DNA from: Thermoguttaceae bacterium
GTDB lineage: Bacteria > Planctomycetota > Planctomycetia > Pirellulales > Thermoguttaceae
Reading direction: 5' to 3'
NCBI GenBank assembly: GCA_017441605.1
Contig: JAFRXD010000093.1
Span: 18,381-82,380 of the forward strand
DNA: 64,000 nt
The translations under genes and the position numbers were made by a program. Positions within the stretch are counted from its first letter, which is position 1; every line of letters starts with the position of its first letter. This document shows, one piece after another, positions 29,654-37,653 of this stretch. Under the pieces are notes generated by a model. It searched no databases and had not been told where the DNA came from. It saw nothing but the letters and a program-made list of their open reading frames with translations.

Positions 29654-30310
29654 ATGAAAAAAATCATCGTTAGCGTGGTGATAGCGGCGATCGTCGTTTA
29701 CGTCTTCGGCGTCCTTATCCCAGATTTGAAGGAGAAGCGCGAAGTCGCCAAGAACGAGGCGGAGTCGGCGAATTTTGCAAAAGACCCCGCTTTGAACGAG
29801 CAAGGCGGTCAACCCGGCGGACCCGGAGCCCCCGGTATGGGCGGCCCCGGAGGTCCCGGCGGCGGGCCCGGGCGTCGAAATCCGACGGATCAACTCCGAA
29901 ACGACGAGGGGCGAATCGAAATCGCGAAGTTGGACGCGTCCGAAATACCGGATCAATTTAAGGAAAGCCTCAAGGAGAACTTGACCAAAGCCGACGCCAA
30001 CGGCGACGGGATCTTGAGCGAAGAGGAAGAGGCGGAACTCCAAAAGTTTCAGCGAGAAGCGATGCGCGCTCGTATGTTCGACGGACTGAAAAACGACGAC
30101 GGACAGTACGACCTCGCCAAGTTGAGCGATCGTATGCCCGACCCAATGAAAGACGCGATTCGCGGCGCCGACGCGGACGGGGACGGCTTACTCAACGAAG
30201 AGGAGTTGCAAGCGGCGAAAGACGCGCTCGACAAACTCCCGCCTCCCGAACCTCGCGGGGGCGGTCCCGGCGGACCGGGTATGGCGCCTCCCCCCGCGCC
30301 CGAGAAATGA
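29654..30310 (+). CDS. membrane-anchored EF-hand protein 1
   Basis: This protein has 218 residues. It begins with an uncleaved-looking membrane segment (MKKIIVSVVIAAIVVYVFGVLIPDLKEKRE), followed by a Gly/Pro-rich linker (about 52-75) and two repeats of the pattern LRNDEGRIEIAKLDA then an EF-hand loop. The loops are DANGDGILSEEEE and DADGDGLLNEEEL, both with the canonical calcium ligands. The C-terminus is Pro/Gly-rich. It is probably a calcium-binding protein held in the cytoplasmic membrane with the EF-hands outside. The ATG at 29654 is chosen because it opens the membrane segment and follows GGAAGG; the frame is open to 29582. It is the first of four paralogues in a row and has its own terminator. 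Confidence 0.85.
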   Translation: MKKIIVSVVIAAIVVYVFGVLIPDLKEKREVAKNEAESANFAKDPALNEQGGQPGGPGAPGMGGPGGPGGGPGRRNPTDQLRNDEGRIEIAKLDASEIPDQFKESLKENLTKADANGDGILSEEEEAELQKFQREAMRARMFDGLKNDDGQYDLAKLSDRMPDPMKDAIRGADADGDGLLNEEELQAAKDALDKLPPPEPRGGGPGGPGMAPPPAPEK

Positions 30311-30349
30311 ACCAAAACACCGCGAACCGAATCGATTCGGCGAAAAGCG

Positions 30350-30390
30350 AGAGCGAGAGAACGGCGTTTTCTCGCTCTTTTTATTTTTCC
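30350..30390 (+). terminator. terminator after EF-hand gene 1
   Basis: AGAGCGAGA/TCTCGCTCT form a stem followed by TTTTATTTTT, about 40 bases after the stop. Confidence 0.85.
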
Positions 30391-30522
30391 GTTTGACGTC
30401 GTTCGCTAAAAAAACGAGCGCTCGCGGCGCTTTGCCCGGAAACCGGGGTTCATAAGGGTGTTGGCGCTCCGTCCCCTGGGCGTCGATCTTTCGTTTTGCG
30501 TTTCTCGAAAGGAGAGTTTGCG

Positions 30523-31554
30523 ATGAGATGGGCGCTCGTAGCCGTTCTTGGAACCGTTCTAGGACTGTGGGTTTTTGGAGTTCTTATTCCGGATCTTCGC
30601 GAAAAAAGAGAACGAAAGGAGCGCGCGCGAGCGGAGGAGGCTTCGAGTCCCTACCCCGATTTCTTTTGGAACGACCCCGTCGACGCTCTTCGCGATGAAA
30701 GCGGAGAGATCGAAACGACGAAGTTCGACGATCTCGATTTGCCCGAAGTCCTCAAAGAAGAGTATCAAAAATTCGCGTCGGAAGCGGACGTCGATTCCAA
30801 CGGAGCTCTCGACGCATCGGAACTCGCGACGTTTAAAAGACTTCGTAAGATCGCCTCGCGCGACCGGTTCCTAGAGCGACTAAGGTCCGACGATGGGAGA
30901 TGCGACCTCGATAAGTTGGGGGACGCTTGGACGCCACCCGAGATCTCCAATCCATTGAACGCGGCCGACCTTGACGGCGACGGATTTCTCGATCCCGACG
31001 AGGAGCTCGCGGCTAAAGAGGCGCTTCTCGTCGCCGAAATTCCAGAACTTTTTTGGAACCCCCCTTTGGGAGGTTTTAAAGCGAGCGCCTCCCCCGTTTG
31101 GAGCGATCCGATCGACCGCCTCCGACGCGAAGACGGCGCGATCGAACTCGCGAGGATTGACGCTCTCGAGACGCCGGAGGAAATAAAGACGAGGCTCAGA
31201 ACGGAGTTGGCCGACGCGGACGCCGATTCCAATGGACTCTTGGACGACGAGGAGGAGGCGGCGTTGACAAGGATCCGCCGGCGCTTGTTTCGCGACGGGG
31301 TTTTCGAGGGGCTTAGGAACAATGAAGGACGACGCGAGCTTGCGAAATTAAACGGAGTTCCAATATCGGAGAGCGTTAAGAAAGCGGTTCGCGAGGCCGA
31401 CGCGAACGGAAACGGATTTCTCGACGACGAGGAACTTTCGACCGCTAGAGACGCGTTCGACGCGGCCGCCGAGCAAGAGGAGCGCGCGCGAAACCCCGTT
31501 GATTCCCAAGTCGGAAATCCGTTTCCTACGAATTTTGTCGAGAGCGAGAACTAG
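30523..31554 (+). CDS. membrane-anchored EF-hand protein 2 (duplicated)
   Basis: This protein has 343 residues. The N-terminus (MRWALVAVLGTVLGLWVFGVLIPDLREKRE) is a membrane anchor closely related to those of the proteins encoded on either side. Four EF-hand loops are seen: DVDSNGALDASEL, DLDGDGFLDPDEE, DADSNGLLDDEEE and DANGNGFLDDEEL. The protein is an internal duplication: the first half starts DPVDALRDESGEIETTKFD and the second DPIDRLRREDGAIELARID. It is likely a calcium-binding envelope protein. The ATG at 30523 is preceded by AAAGGAGAG. It is followed by its own terminator. The precise role is unknown. Confidence 0.85.
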   Translation: MRWALVAVLGTVLGLWVFGVLIPDLREKRERKERARAEEASSPYPDFFWNDPVDALRDESGEIETTKFDDLDLPEVLKEEYQKFASEADVDSNGALDASELATFKRLRKIASRDRFLERLRSDDGRCDLDKLGDAWTPPEISNPLNAADLDGDGFLDPDEELAAKEALLVAEIPELFWNPPLGGFKASASPVWSDPIDRLRREDGAIELARIDALETPEEIKTRLRTELADADADSNGLLDDEEEAALTRIRRRLFRDGVFEGLRNNEGRRELAKLNGVPISESVKKAVREADANGNGFLDDEELSTARDAFDAAAEQEERARNPVDSQVGNPFPTNFVESEN

Positions 31555-31579
31555 CCTCTCGGTTTTTCGGCTAATGCGC

Positions 31580-31617
31580 GAGGGCGAAAAAACCGGTTTT
31601 TTTCGCTCTTTTTTTAT
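31580..31617 (+). terminator. terminator after EF-hand gene 2
   Basis: GAGGGCGAAAAAA pairs with TTTTTTTCGCTC around CCGG and is followed by TTTTTTTATT. Confidence 0.85.
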
Positions 31618-31642
31618 TGCGAGCGCTCTTTTTTTCGATATG

Positions 31643-31679
31643 TCGCGACGACGACGGGCGTTCGTCGCGAAATTTTTTT
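31643..31679 (+). terminator. second terminator-like hairpin
   Basis: TCGCGACGA and TCGTCGCGA form a perfect 9-bp stem followed by AATTTTTTT. It lies between the terminator of EF-hand gene 2 and EF-hand gene 3, and could instead be part of the leader of the latter. Confidence 0.55.
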
Positions 31680-31784
31680 GTCGAGAGAGCGACGCCTTTT
31701 ACGACCAACGGAGTTTATCTCCACTAGCGCGAGGCGACGCGCCGAGAATTGACGTTTATCAATATTGCTATGGGAGTTGCGACA

Positions 31785-32345
31785 ATGAAAATGGCGCTGG
31801 TCGCGTTGTTGGGAACGATCCTTGGACTTTATCTGCTGGGCTGGTTAATCCCGCAAATTCAAGAAAAACGCGAGGCGGAGAGAGTCGCGCGCGTCGCGTC
31901 CGAGCGAAGCGCGCAACTCGCTTCGAAGCGCGGATTTAGGGGCGACGCGCCCAATGGGCGCCCACCGAGAGCGCCCGCGGAATCCCGCCGCGAAGACCCG
32001 ACCAATCGGTTGTTTTCCGAACTAGCCGACGGAACCGGACGACTCGATCTCTCGAAAATCGACGCGATTACCGCGCCCAGCTTCGAGCGCGAGGAAATCG
32101 CTCGCGCTCTTACCGAAGCCGACTCTGACGGCGACGGATTCTTGGGCGAAGAGGAGGCGGAGGTCGCGAGAGCCTCTCTCGACGCGTCGAATATTTGGCG
32201 GAGGCGCCCTCCGAGAGGCGCGCGGCGACCCGAGCGCGCCGAAGGCGAACCTCCGAAATCCCCGAGCGCGGGCCCGAGCGACGAGGGGGAGCGCGAGGCG
32301 GAAACGCCCTTCGTCCGGGGTTTTGTTCCGTCCTATGTGTTCTAA
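31785..32345 (+). CDS. membrane-anchored EF-hand protein 3 (short)
   Basis: This protein has 186 residues and the same anchor type (MKMALVALLGTILGLYLLGWLIPQIQEKRE), a basic linker, one repeat (TNRLFSELADGTGRLDLSKIDA) and a single clear EF-hand loop, DSDGDGFLGEEEA. It then runs into an Arg/Pro-rich and acidic tail without the second EF-hand seen in EF-hand protein 1. This could be a paralogue that lost its second half. The ATG at 31785 follows GGGAG by 7 bases; earlier starts at 31749 and 31770 are possible but would place polar residues ahead of the anchor. A terminator follows. Confidence 0.8.
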   Translation: MKMALVALLGTILGLYLLGWLIPQIQEKREAERVARVASERSAQLASKRGFRGDAPNGRPPRAPAESRREDPTNRLFSELADGTGRLDLSKIDAITAPSFEREEIARALTEADSDGDGFLGEEEAEVARASLDASNIWRRRPPRGARRPERAEGEPPKSPSAGPSDEGEREAETPFVRGFVPSYVF

Positions 32346-32378
32346 ATTTGCGAGTTGCGATACCCGCGTTGGGGGTTG

Positions 32379-32422
32379 CGGTCGCGTCGAGTTTCTTTGA
32401 GACTTGGCGCGACCGTTTTTTT
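32379..32422 (+). terminator. terminator after EF-hand gene 3
   Basis: CGGTCGCG pairs with CGCGACCG around a 21-base loop and is followed by seven T. Confidence 0.8.
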
Positions 32423-32528
32423 GGAAGAGAGCCGTTGCGCGACGCCGAGTTATTCATTAAAATGAAGAAACTAGGAAAAACGCGGGTTTTTCCAATTTAA
32501 AGAGGCGCCTTTGAAACGAGGATTCAAA

Positions 32529-33440
32529 ATGAAGGGAAGAACGACGCGGTTTCTCCTCGCGACTTTTGCGGTCGCGATCATTTTCGCATGGAGCGCGAAC
32601 TCGGCGCTCGCGTTTCGACCGGGAGGTTTCCCCCCTCCGGGAGGCGGATTCCATCGCCGACCGATCCCTCCGCCCCCCGACCCGATTAAGACTCTTAAGG
32701 GAGAAGACGGACAAATCGCGCTCGACTCGCTCGCCGACCGACTCGCCGAATTGAACTGGCCCGGGGAAATCGCGACCGAGCTCGTCGAGATCCTCGCCCT
32801 CGCCGACGCCGACGACGACGGGTTCGTAAGCGAGGAGGAACAAGCGGATATCGACTCGATCCGCGAGGATCGTCGCCTCGAAAAGAGACTCGCCGTTCTC
32901 CTAAACGACGACGGACAATACGACCTTTCCCTCCTGCGCAAAGCGCGCGAGTTCTCTTTCCATACGAAGCGCGCGATCGAAAAATGCGACGCCGATTCCG
33001 ACGGGTTCCTCGACCTCGACGAGCTGGAAAACGCCAAGGACGTTCTCGCCGGGTCTCCCCATCGCGTTCGAGCCCCTTGGGCGCGACGTCGCTTTGACCC
33101 GTTCTGGTTCGGTCCGCGCCCCTTCGGACCCCCCGCCCCGTTCCATAAGCCGAGTTGCAAACCGAACGATGAGACTGGCGATGGAACCGGCGACGAGACT
33201 GGCGATGGAACCGGCGACGAGACTGGCGATGGAACCGGCGACGAGACTGGCGACGAAGAAAACGGAGACGGTATCGTCGCGATTTGCGACGTCGAAGAGG
33301 TCGATTTCGAATTGGACGACCCCGAAGCCGAAGCCGAAAACGCGGACGTCGACCAAGAAAACTCCGCCGCCAATTCGAGCGCCCCGAAAAAAACCGCGCG
33401 TCCCAAGCATCGCGGGTTTCGCAAGCCGCGCCGACGATAG
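32529..33440 (+). CDS. secreted EF-hand protein 4
   Basis: This protein has 303 residues. Unlike the three paralogues upstream it has a cleavable-looking signal peptide (MKGRTTRFLLATFAVAIIFAWSANSALA). A Pro/Gly-rich stretch is followed by the family repeat (LKGEDGQIALDSLAD, LLNDDGQYDLSLLR) with EF-hand loops DADDDGFVSEEEQ and DADSDGFLDLDEL. A Pro/Arg/Trp segment, a Thr/Gly/Asp/Glu tandem repeat, an acidic stretch and a basic end (PKHRGFRKPRRR) follow. It is probably a secreted or periplasmic calcium-binding protein; the basic tail could bind a polyanion, which is speculation. The ATG at 32529 follows GAGG; the frame is open to a TTG at 32511. A strong terminator follows. Confidence 0.83.
   Translation: MKGRTTRFLLATFAVAIIFAWSANSALAFRPGGFPPPGGGFHRRPIPPPPDPIKTLKGEDGQIALDSLADRLAELNWPGEIATELVEILALADADDDGFVSEEEQADIDSIREDRRLEKRLAVLLNDDGQYDLSLLRKAREFSFHTKRAIEKCDADSDGFLDLDELENAKDVLAGSPHRVRAPWARRRFDPFWFGPRPFGPPAPFHKPSCKPNDETGDGTGDETGDGTGDETGDGTGDETGDEENGDGIVAICDVEEVDFELDDPEAEAENADVDQENSAANSSAPKKTARPKHRGFRKPRRR
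33168..33257 (+). repeat. 24-bp minisatellite (DETGDGTG)
   Basis: Three near-identical 24-bp units encoding DETGDGTG begin at 33168, 33192 and 33216, and a partial unit follows. They sit inside the coding region of EF-hand gene 4 and are likely length-variable. Confidence 0.9.
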
Positions 33441-33480
33441 CGCGCTCGCGCCCTTTTTTACCAAAAAATCGCGAAAAAAT

Positions 33481-33511
33481 CCCGAGCGTTTCGCGCTCGG
33501 GCGTTTTTTTT
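33481..33511 (+). terminator. terminator after EF-hand gene 4
   Basis: CCCGAGCG and CGCTCGGG form an 8-bp stem around a 5-base loop, followed by CG and eight T. Confidence 0.9.
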
Positions 33512-33529
33512 GCTTACTACCCTAACGAG

Positions 33530-33554
33530 GGGCTCCGGCCTTGTCGCGGAGCCC
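33530..33554. repeat. hairpin GGGCTCC/GGAGCCC
   Basis: A perfect 7-bp inverted repeat with an 11-base loop and no T tract lies between the EF-hand cluster and the thioredoxin cluster. It may be a leader structure of the next gene. Confidence 0.4.
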
Positions 33555-33634
33555 TTTGCCGAGCGAGACGAGCGAGCGCGGCGCTCGAGCTTGCGGGAAT
33601 CGTTGACTACCGCGGCTTTTTGAAGGTGGAAGCG

Positions 33635-35560
33635 ATGCGACCGATTCGCGAAACGATCGAGCAAAACCCTTTGTCGTTGGCTATTTGGGGCTTGTCCGCG
33701 TTGGCGCTCGTCTTGGCGGTCGCCGTTGGGGTCGCCCTCGTTCAAACCGGAAAAACGACCGCGAAACGCGAGCTTGCGAGCGACCTTGCAAAGGTTGAGA
33801 CTCCGAGCGAAGAGGGGACTCGCGAAGAGAGTCCCAATGTGGAACCGGTTGAAGACGCGTCGGAATCGAGCGCTCCCGAGGAGAGCGTCGAAACGGAGCG
33901 GATCGAAGAGGAGGCCGAACCGACCCCCCCGAGCGCTCCCGAGGAGAGCGCGGAACTCGAACCGACCGAAGAAGAGCCGACGGAAGAGTCGCCGGAGCCG
34001 AGCGCTCCGAGCGAATTCGAACCCGCCGACCCTTCCGAAAGAATCGTCGACGACGTTCGCTACGCCCTCAAAGAAGATCGCGCCGTCGTTATCGGTCTCG
34101 CGTCTCCCTCGTCTTCCCCGAGCGATTTGATTCTGCCGGAAGAGGTCGACGGGCTCCCCGTCGCCGAAATCGGCTCGGGCGCCTTCAAGAGGCGAACCTT
34201 CGAGCGAATTAAACTTCCAGAAAATCTTCGCGTTGTTGGCGACGAGGCGCTCGCCCTCGCGACCCTTCCGAAATTCCTAGAAATCCCGAGCGGAACGACC
34301 GACCTCGGGCGGCTCGCCTTCGCCGAAACCAAAGGTCTCGAGGTTCTGCGTTTGCCAAAGGACTTGACGAACCTGGCCCCGACCGCGTTCGTCGGCGCCT
34401 CGGCGTTGCGCTCGTTCGAGATCTCCGAAAAAGCCAAAGCGTTTAAAGTCGTCGAGGGAATACTCTTCGACAAGACCCTCAAAACGATCGTCGTCTATCC
34501 CCCCGCCAAAACCGACTACGACTATTTCGTCCCCCCAAAAAGCGTCAAGACGTTCGAGCGGTTCGCTTTTTCCGGCGTCGCGTCGATCAAGACGATCGCC
34601 GTTCCCTCCTCAATGACAGAAATCGACTTTAACTCGCTTCCGACGTCCAATAATTTCAAGACCTTGCGCCTCCCCGCGAGCGTCTCGAAAATCGACGTCG
34701 AAACCGAGTCGGGAATCCCCTCTTTCAAGATCGTCCTCGATCCGAAGAACAAGCGCTATCGCTCCGCGGACGGCGCCCTATTCGACAAAAAATCGCGCTC
34801 CCTCCTCTACTTGCCAATGTCCGACGCCCCGACCTATCGCGTCCCCGACGGAACCAAAGAAATCGCGATCGTCGGAAGAACCAATTTGGAAGGGGTTTAT
34901 ATCCCCTCGAGCGTTGAGAAAATCGATTCCTTCTTCTTGACGAACGGCTACAAACCCGCGACGATCTTTGGGACGAAAGGATCCTACGCCGAGACGTTCG
35001 CAAAAGAAAACTCGTGCGTTTTTATCGAGATGAAAGACCCCAAAGAATTCCCCCCGGAAGACTTTGAAAAACTAGACGACCAACCCGGAAGATTCGAAGA
35101 TAAGATTGGTAAAAAAGCGCGTGTCGAGGGACTCGCCCTCGACGGTTCCGAATTCAATTTGCGTCGGTATCGCGGCAAATGGGTTCTGATCGACTTCTGG
35201 ACGACCTGGTGCGGCTTCTGCACTAGGGAAATCCCTTTTAACCGCGCGATCTACGAACATTACGCCAAGTACGGATTCGAGATCGTCGGCGTCAGTTGCG
35301 ACGAAGACCTCGACAAACTTTACGACTTCGCCGCCAAAACCCCGGTTCCTTGGACCGTTATTTCGACTCTGGCCTCAAAAAACGATAAGCGCGACTTCCT
35401 CGATATCGAGAGCTTTTACCAGATCTCCGCGTTTCCGACCATGATTCTCGTCGACCCCGACGGGCGGATCGTCGACGCCAACGCGCGCGGCGAGCGCTTA
35501 AAAGAGCTTCTCGCCGACGCCTTTCCCGACGTCCCGATTCCCGACGTCAAAGCCCCGTAG
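33635..35560 (+). CDS. membrane-anchored LRR-thioredoxin fusion 1
   Basis: This protein has 641 residues. The order is membrane anchor (about 14-38, IWGLSALALVLAVAVGVALV), a Glu/Pro-rich linker (about 45-135), BspA-type leucine-rich repeats (about 140-480, phrases such as LPEEVDGLPVAEIGSGAFKRR and VPDGTKEIAIVG), and a C-terminal TlpA/thioredoxin domain from about 491. The active site is FWTTWCGFC with Cys526 and Cys529, and a cis-proline is in AFPTM (about 601). It is likely a thiol-disulfide oxidoreductase on the outer face of the membrane, with the LRR acting in binding; the partner is unknown. The ATG at 33635 is preceded by AAGGTGG; the open frame reaches back into the EF-hand gene and must not be used. 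It is the first of three paralogous thioredoxin genes. Confidence 0.87.
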   Translation: MRPIRETIEQNPLSLAIWGLSALALVLAVAVGVALVQTGKTTAKRELASDLAKVETPSEEGTREESPNVEPVEDASESSAPEESVETERIEEEAEPTPPSAPEESAELEPTEEEPTEESPEPSAPSEFEPADPSERIVDDVRYALKEDRAVVIGLASPSSSPSDLILPEEVDGLPVAEIGSGAFKRRTFERIKLPENLRVVGDEALALATLPKFLEIPSGTTDLGRLAFAETKGLEVLRLPKDLTNLAPTAFVGASALRSFEISEKAKAFKVVEGILFDKTLKTIVVYPPAKTDYDYFVPPKSVKTFERFAFSGVASIKTIAVPSSMTEIDFNSLPTSNNFKTLRLPASVSKIDVETESGIPSFKIVLDPKNKRYRSADGALFDKKSRSLLYLPMSDAPTYRVPDGTKEIAIVGRTNLEGVYIPSSVEKIDSFFLTNGYKPATIFGTKGSYAETFAKENSCVFIEMKDPKEFPPEDFEKLDDQPGRFEDKIGKKARVEGLALDGSEFNLRRYRGKWVLIDFWTTWCGFCTREIPFNRAIYEHYAKYGFEIVGVSCDEDLDKLYDFAAKTPVPWTVISTLASKNDKRDFLDIESFYQISAFPTMILVDPDGRIVDANARGERLKELLADAFPDVPIPDVKAP

Positions 35561-35621
35561 CGCGCTTCCGGGACCCTTTTTCAAGAAAAACGAACTTATT
35601 TCCAAATTAAACGCCCAAAAA

Positions 35622-35662
35622 CGCGCCGCGCCCCTTAGTCTCGCGGAAAGGGGAGCGGCGCG
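35622..35662. promoter_or_regulatory. strong hairpin in spacer before LRR-thioredoxin 2
   Basis: CGCGCCGCGCCCCTT pairs with AAGGGGAGCGGCGCG with one mismatch around an 11-base loop. No T tract follows. It lies 45 bases before the ATG at 35707 and could be a leader hairpin or a weak terminator of the preceding gene. Confidence 0.5.
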
Positions 35663-35706
35663 GTCGCCGTTCCGACGATCAACTCGTTATACGGAGGCTA
35701 CTGCAA

Positions 35707-37398
35707 ATGGGCGCTAACGATCGAAAGTTCGGAACGGCGAACCGCGTTTCTCGCAAAGGGTTGGGACTCGCGCTCGCGTTATTGGGAGGCTTGCTCTGCG
35801 GCGCGGCCGCGCTCGCCGACGACGTTAAAGAAGGGGACGCCATAAACGAAGAGGAGATTTTTGACGACTCCGCGAGCGCGAGCGACGAAGGTTTTCTTTG
35901 CGTCGAGAAAGACGGCGCTCTGATCGTCGTCGGTTTGTCGAAAGCGTCGACGAACCTCGACCTTCCCGACGAAATCGACGGCAAACCCGTTCTCGAAATC
36001 CAAGAGGGCGCCTTCGAGGGGCGCTCTTTCGAGCGCGTCATTCTCCCCGATTCGCTGAAAAAAATCGGCGCTCGCGCTTTCTCCGGCTGCGATCTGCCAA
36101 CGTTTCTCGAACTGCCCGACGAAATCGCCGAAATCGGAGCCGACACCTTCCGAGGCGCGACCGGGGTCGAGATCGTCAAACTCCCCAAAAAACTCGCCGA
36201 ACTTGGCGAGGGCGCGTTCGCCGAAACGAGCGACTTGACCGCCTTCGAGATCTCTCCCAAAGCGAAGTCCTTCAAAGCGGCCGACGGCGTCCTCTTCGAC
36301 AAGCGCGGGCGAGCGCTAGTCGCCTATCCCGCCGCCAAGAGCGATCGCGAAACCTACGCCGTCCCGCGCGGCGTCAAGGCGATTGGAAGTCGCGCCTTTT
36401 CCGGAAACGAGACCCTCGTCGCGATCTCGCTCCCGTCCTCCCTCGAATCGTTCGATTTCGCCGCCCTGCCGAGTTCCGCGAATTTCAAAGCGCTAAGATT
36501 TTACGGCGGAGTTTCCAATCTCGACCTCGAGGCGATCGCCTCGGAGAGCCGCGCGTTCTCGATCGAAATCGCGTCTAAGAAGGGGCGCTATTGTTCTTGC
36601 GACGGCGCCCTGTTCGATAGGAAAACCAAGACCCTGGCGTATCTTCCGAAATCCGAGGAGACGACCTATCGCGTTCCCGACGGAACCAAGCGAATCTCGG
36701 TCGCCCCCGGCTCCAATATCGAGGGCGTCTATATCCCCGCGAGCGTCAAGCAAATCGATTCCTTCTTCCTGACGAGCGGTTACCAACCCGCCTCGATTTT
36801 CGCCCCCAAGGGCTCCTACGCCGAGACCTTCGCGAGGGAAAACGGCTGCGCCTTCTACGCTATGTCCAATCCGGAAGACTTTCCCCCGGACGGATTTGAG
36901 AAAGAGGACGAAACCCCCGGTTCCTTTGAGAGCAAACTCGGTGCGAAGATGCGACTCGAAGGCGTTACTTTTAACGAAACCCCGTTTAACTGGCGCGCCT
37001 ATCGCGGGCATTGGGTCCTGATCGACTTCTGGACGACTTGGTGCGGCTTCTGCACTAGCGAGATCCCGTTCAATCGCGCGGTTTACCAGTACTACGCTAG
37101 GTTCGGATTCGAAATTGTCGGCGTCAACTGCGACGAAGACCTCGACAAACTCGCCGAGTTCGCGATGAAGAATCCCCTCCCGTGGACCAATATCTCGACC
37201 CAAATGACCAAAGAGTCCGGCTACGATTTCCTCGACGTCAAGAAATTCTACCGCGTCTCGGGCTACCCGACGATGATCCTCGTCGATCCCCAAGGGCGTA
37301 TTGTCGATACCAACGCCAGAGGAGAGCGTTTGCTGGAGCTCCTCGCCGAGGCGTTCCCCGACGTTCCCGTTCCCCCGATTCAACCCGCGAGACGATAA
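35707..37398 (+). CDS. secreted LRR-thioredoxin fusion 2
   Basis: This protein has 563 residues and is paralogous to the fusion at 33635 over the LRR and thioredoxin parts. It has a signal peptide (LGLALALLGGLLCGAAALA, cut before DDV) in place of the anchor and lacks the Glu/Pro-rich linker. BspA-type LRR run from about 60 to 400 (LPDEIDGKPVLEIQEGAFEGR), with the thioredoxin domain from about 411. The active site is FWTTWCGFC with Cys446/Cys449, and the cis-proline is in GYPTM. It is probably a periplasmic or surface thiol oxidoreductase. GGAGG lies about 10 bases before the ATG. The near-identical region around the active site (VLIDFWTTWCGFCTxEIPFNRA) shows a recent or conserved duplication. 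Confidence 0.87.
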   Translation: MGANDRKFGTANRVSRKGLGLALALLGGLLCGAAALADDVKEGDAINEEEIFDDSASASDEGFLCVEKDGALIVVGLSKASTNLDLPDEIDGKPVLEIQEGAFEGRSFERVILPDSLKKIGARAFSGCDLPTFLELPDEIAEIGADTFRGATGVEIVKLPKKLAELGEGAFAETSDLTAFEISPKAKSFKAADGVLFDKRGRALVAYPAAKSDRETYAVPRGVKAIGSRAFSGNETLVAISLPSSLESFDFAALPSSANFKALRFYGGVSNLDLEAIASESRAFSIEIASKKGRYCSCDGALFDRKTKTLAYLPKSEETTYRVPDGTKRISVAPGSNIEGVYIPASVKQIDSFFLTSGYQPASIFAPKGSYAETFARENGCAFYAMSNPEDFPPDGFEKEDETPGSFESKLGAKMRLEGVTFNETPFNWRAYRGHWVLIDFWTTWCGFCTSEIPFNRAVYQYYARFGFEIVGVNCDEDLDKLAEFAMKNPLPWTNISTQMTKESGYDFLDVKKFYRVSGYPTMILVDPQGRIVDTNARGERLLELLAEAFPDVPVPPIQPARR

Positions 37399-37653
37399 TG
37401 GACGTTGAAAGGTTTGACGAATTTAAACTTTTTTTTGTGCGTCTAGATACAAAACGAGGCTTTGTTCGTACTCAAGTAATAGAGAAACGGCGCGTTGGGC
37501 GCTCCGAGAGTCGCGTCGATAACGAAAGCGACGCGGAAGACCCGTCGCGTCCCTCCCAATCGAGGGAGTTTCCGTTGCGACTTATAACTTCAATTGAGAA
37601 ACGCGAGGGCGACTTTTCTCAAAGGAACCTAATATGGAAAGGAAAATTAATCA

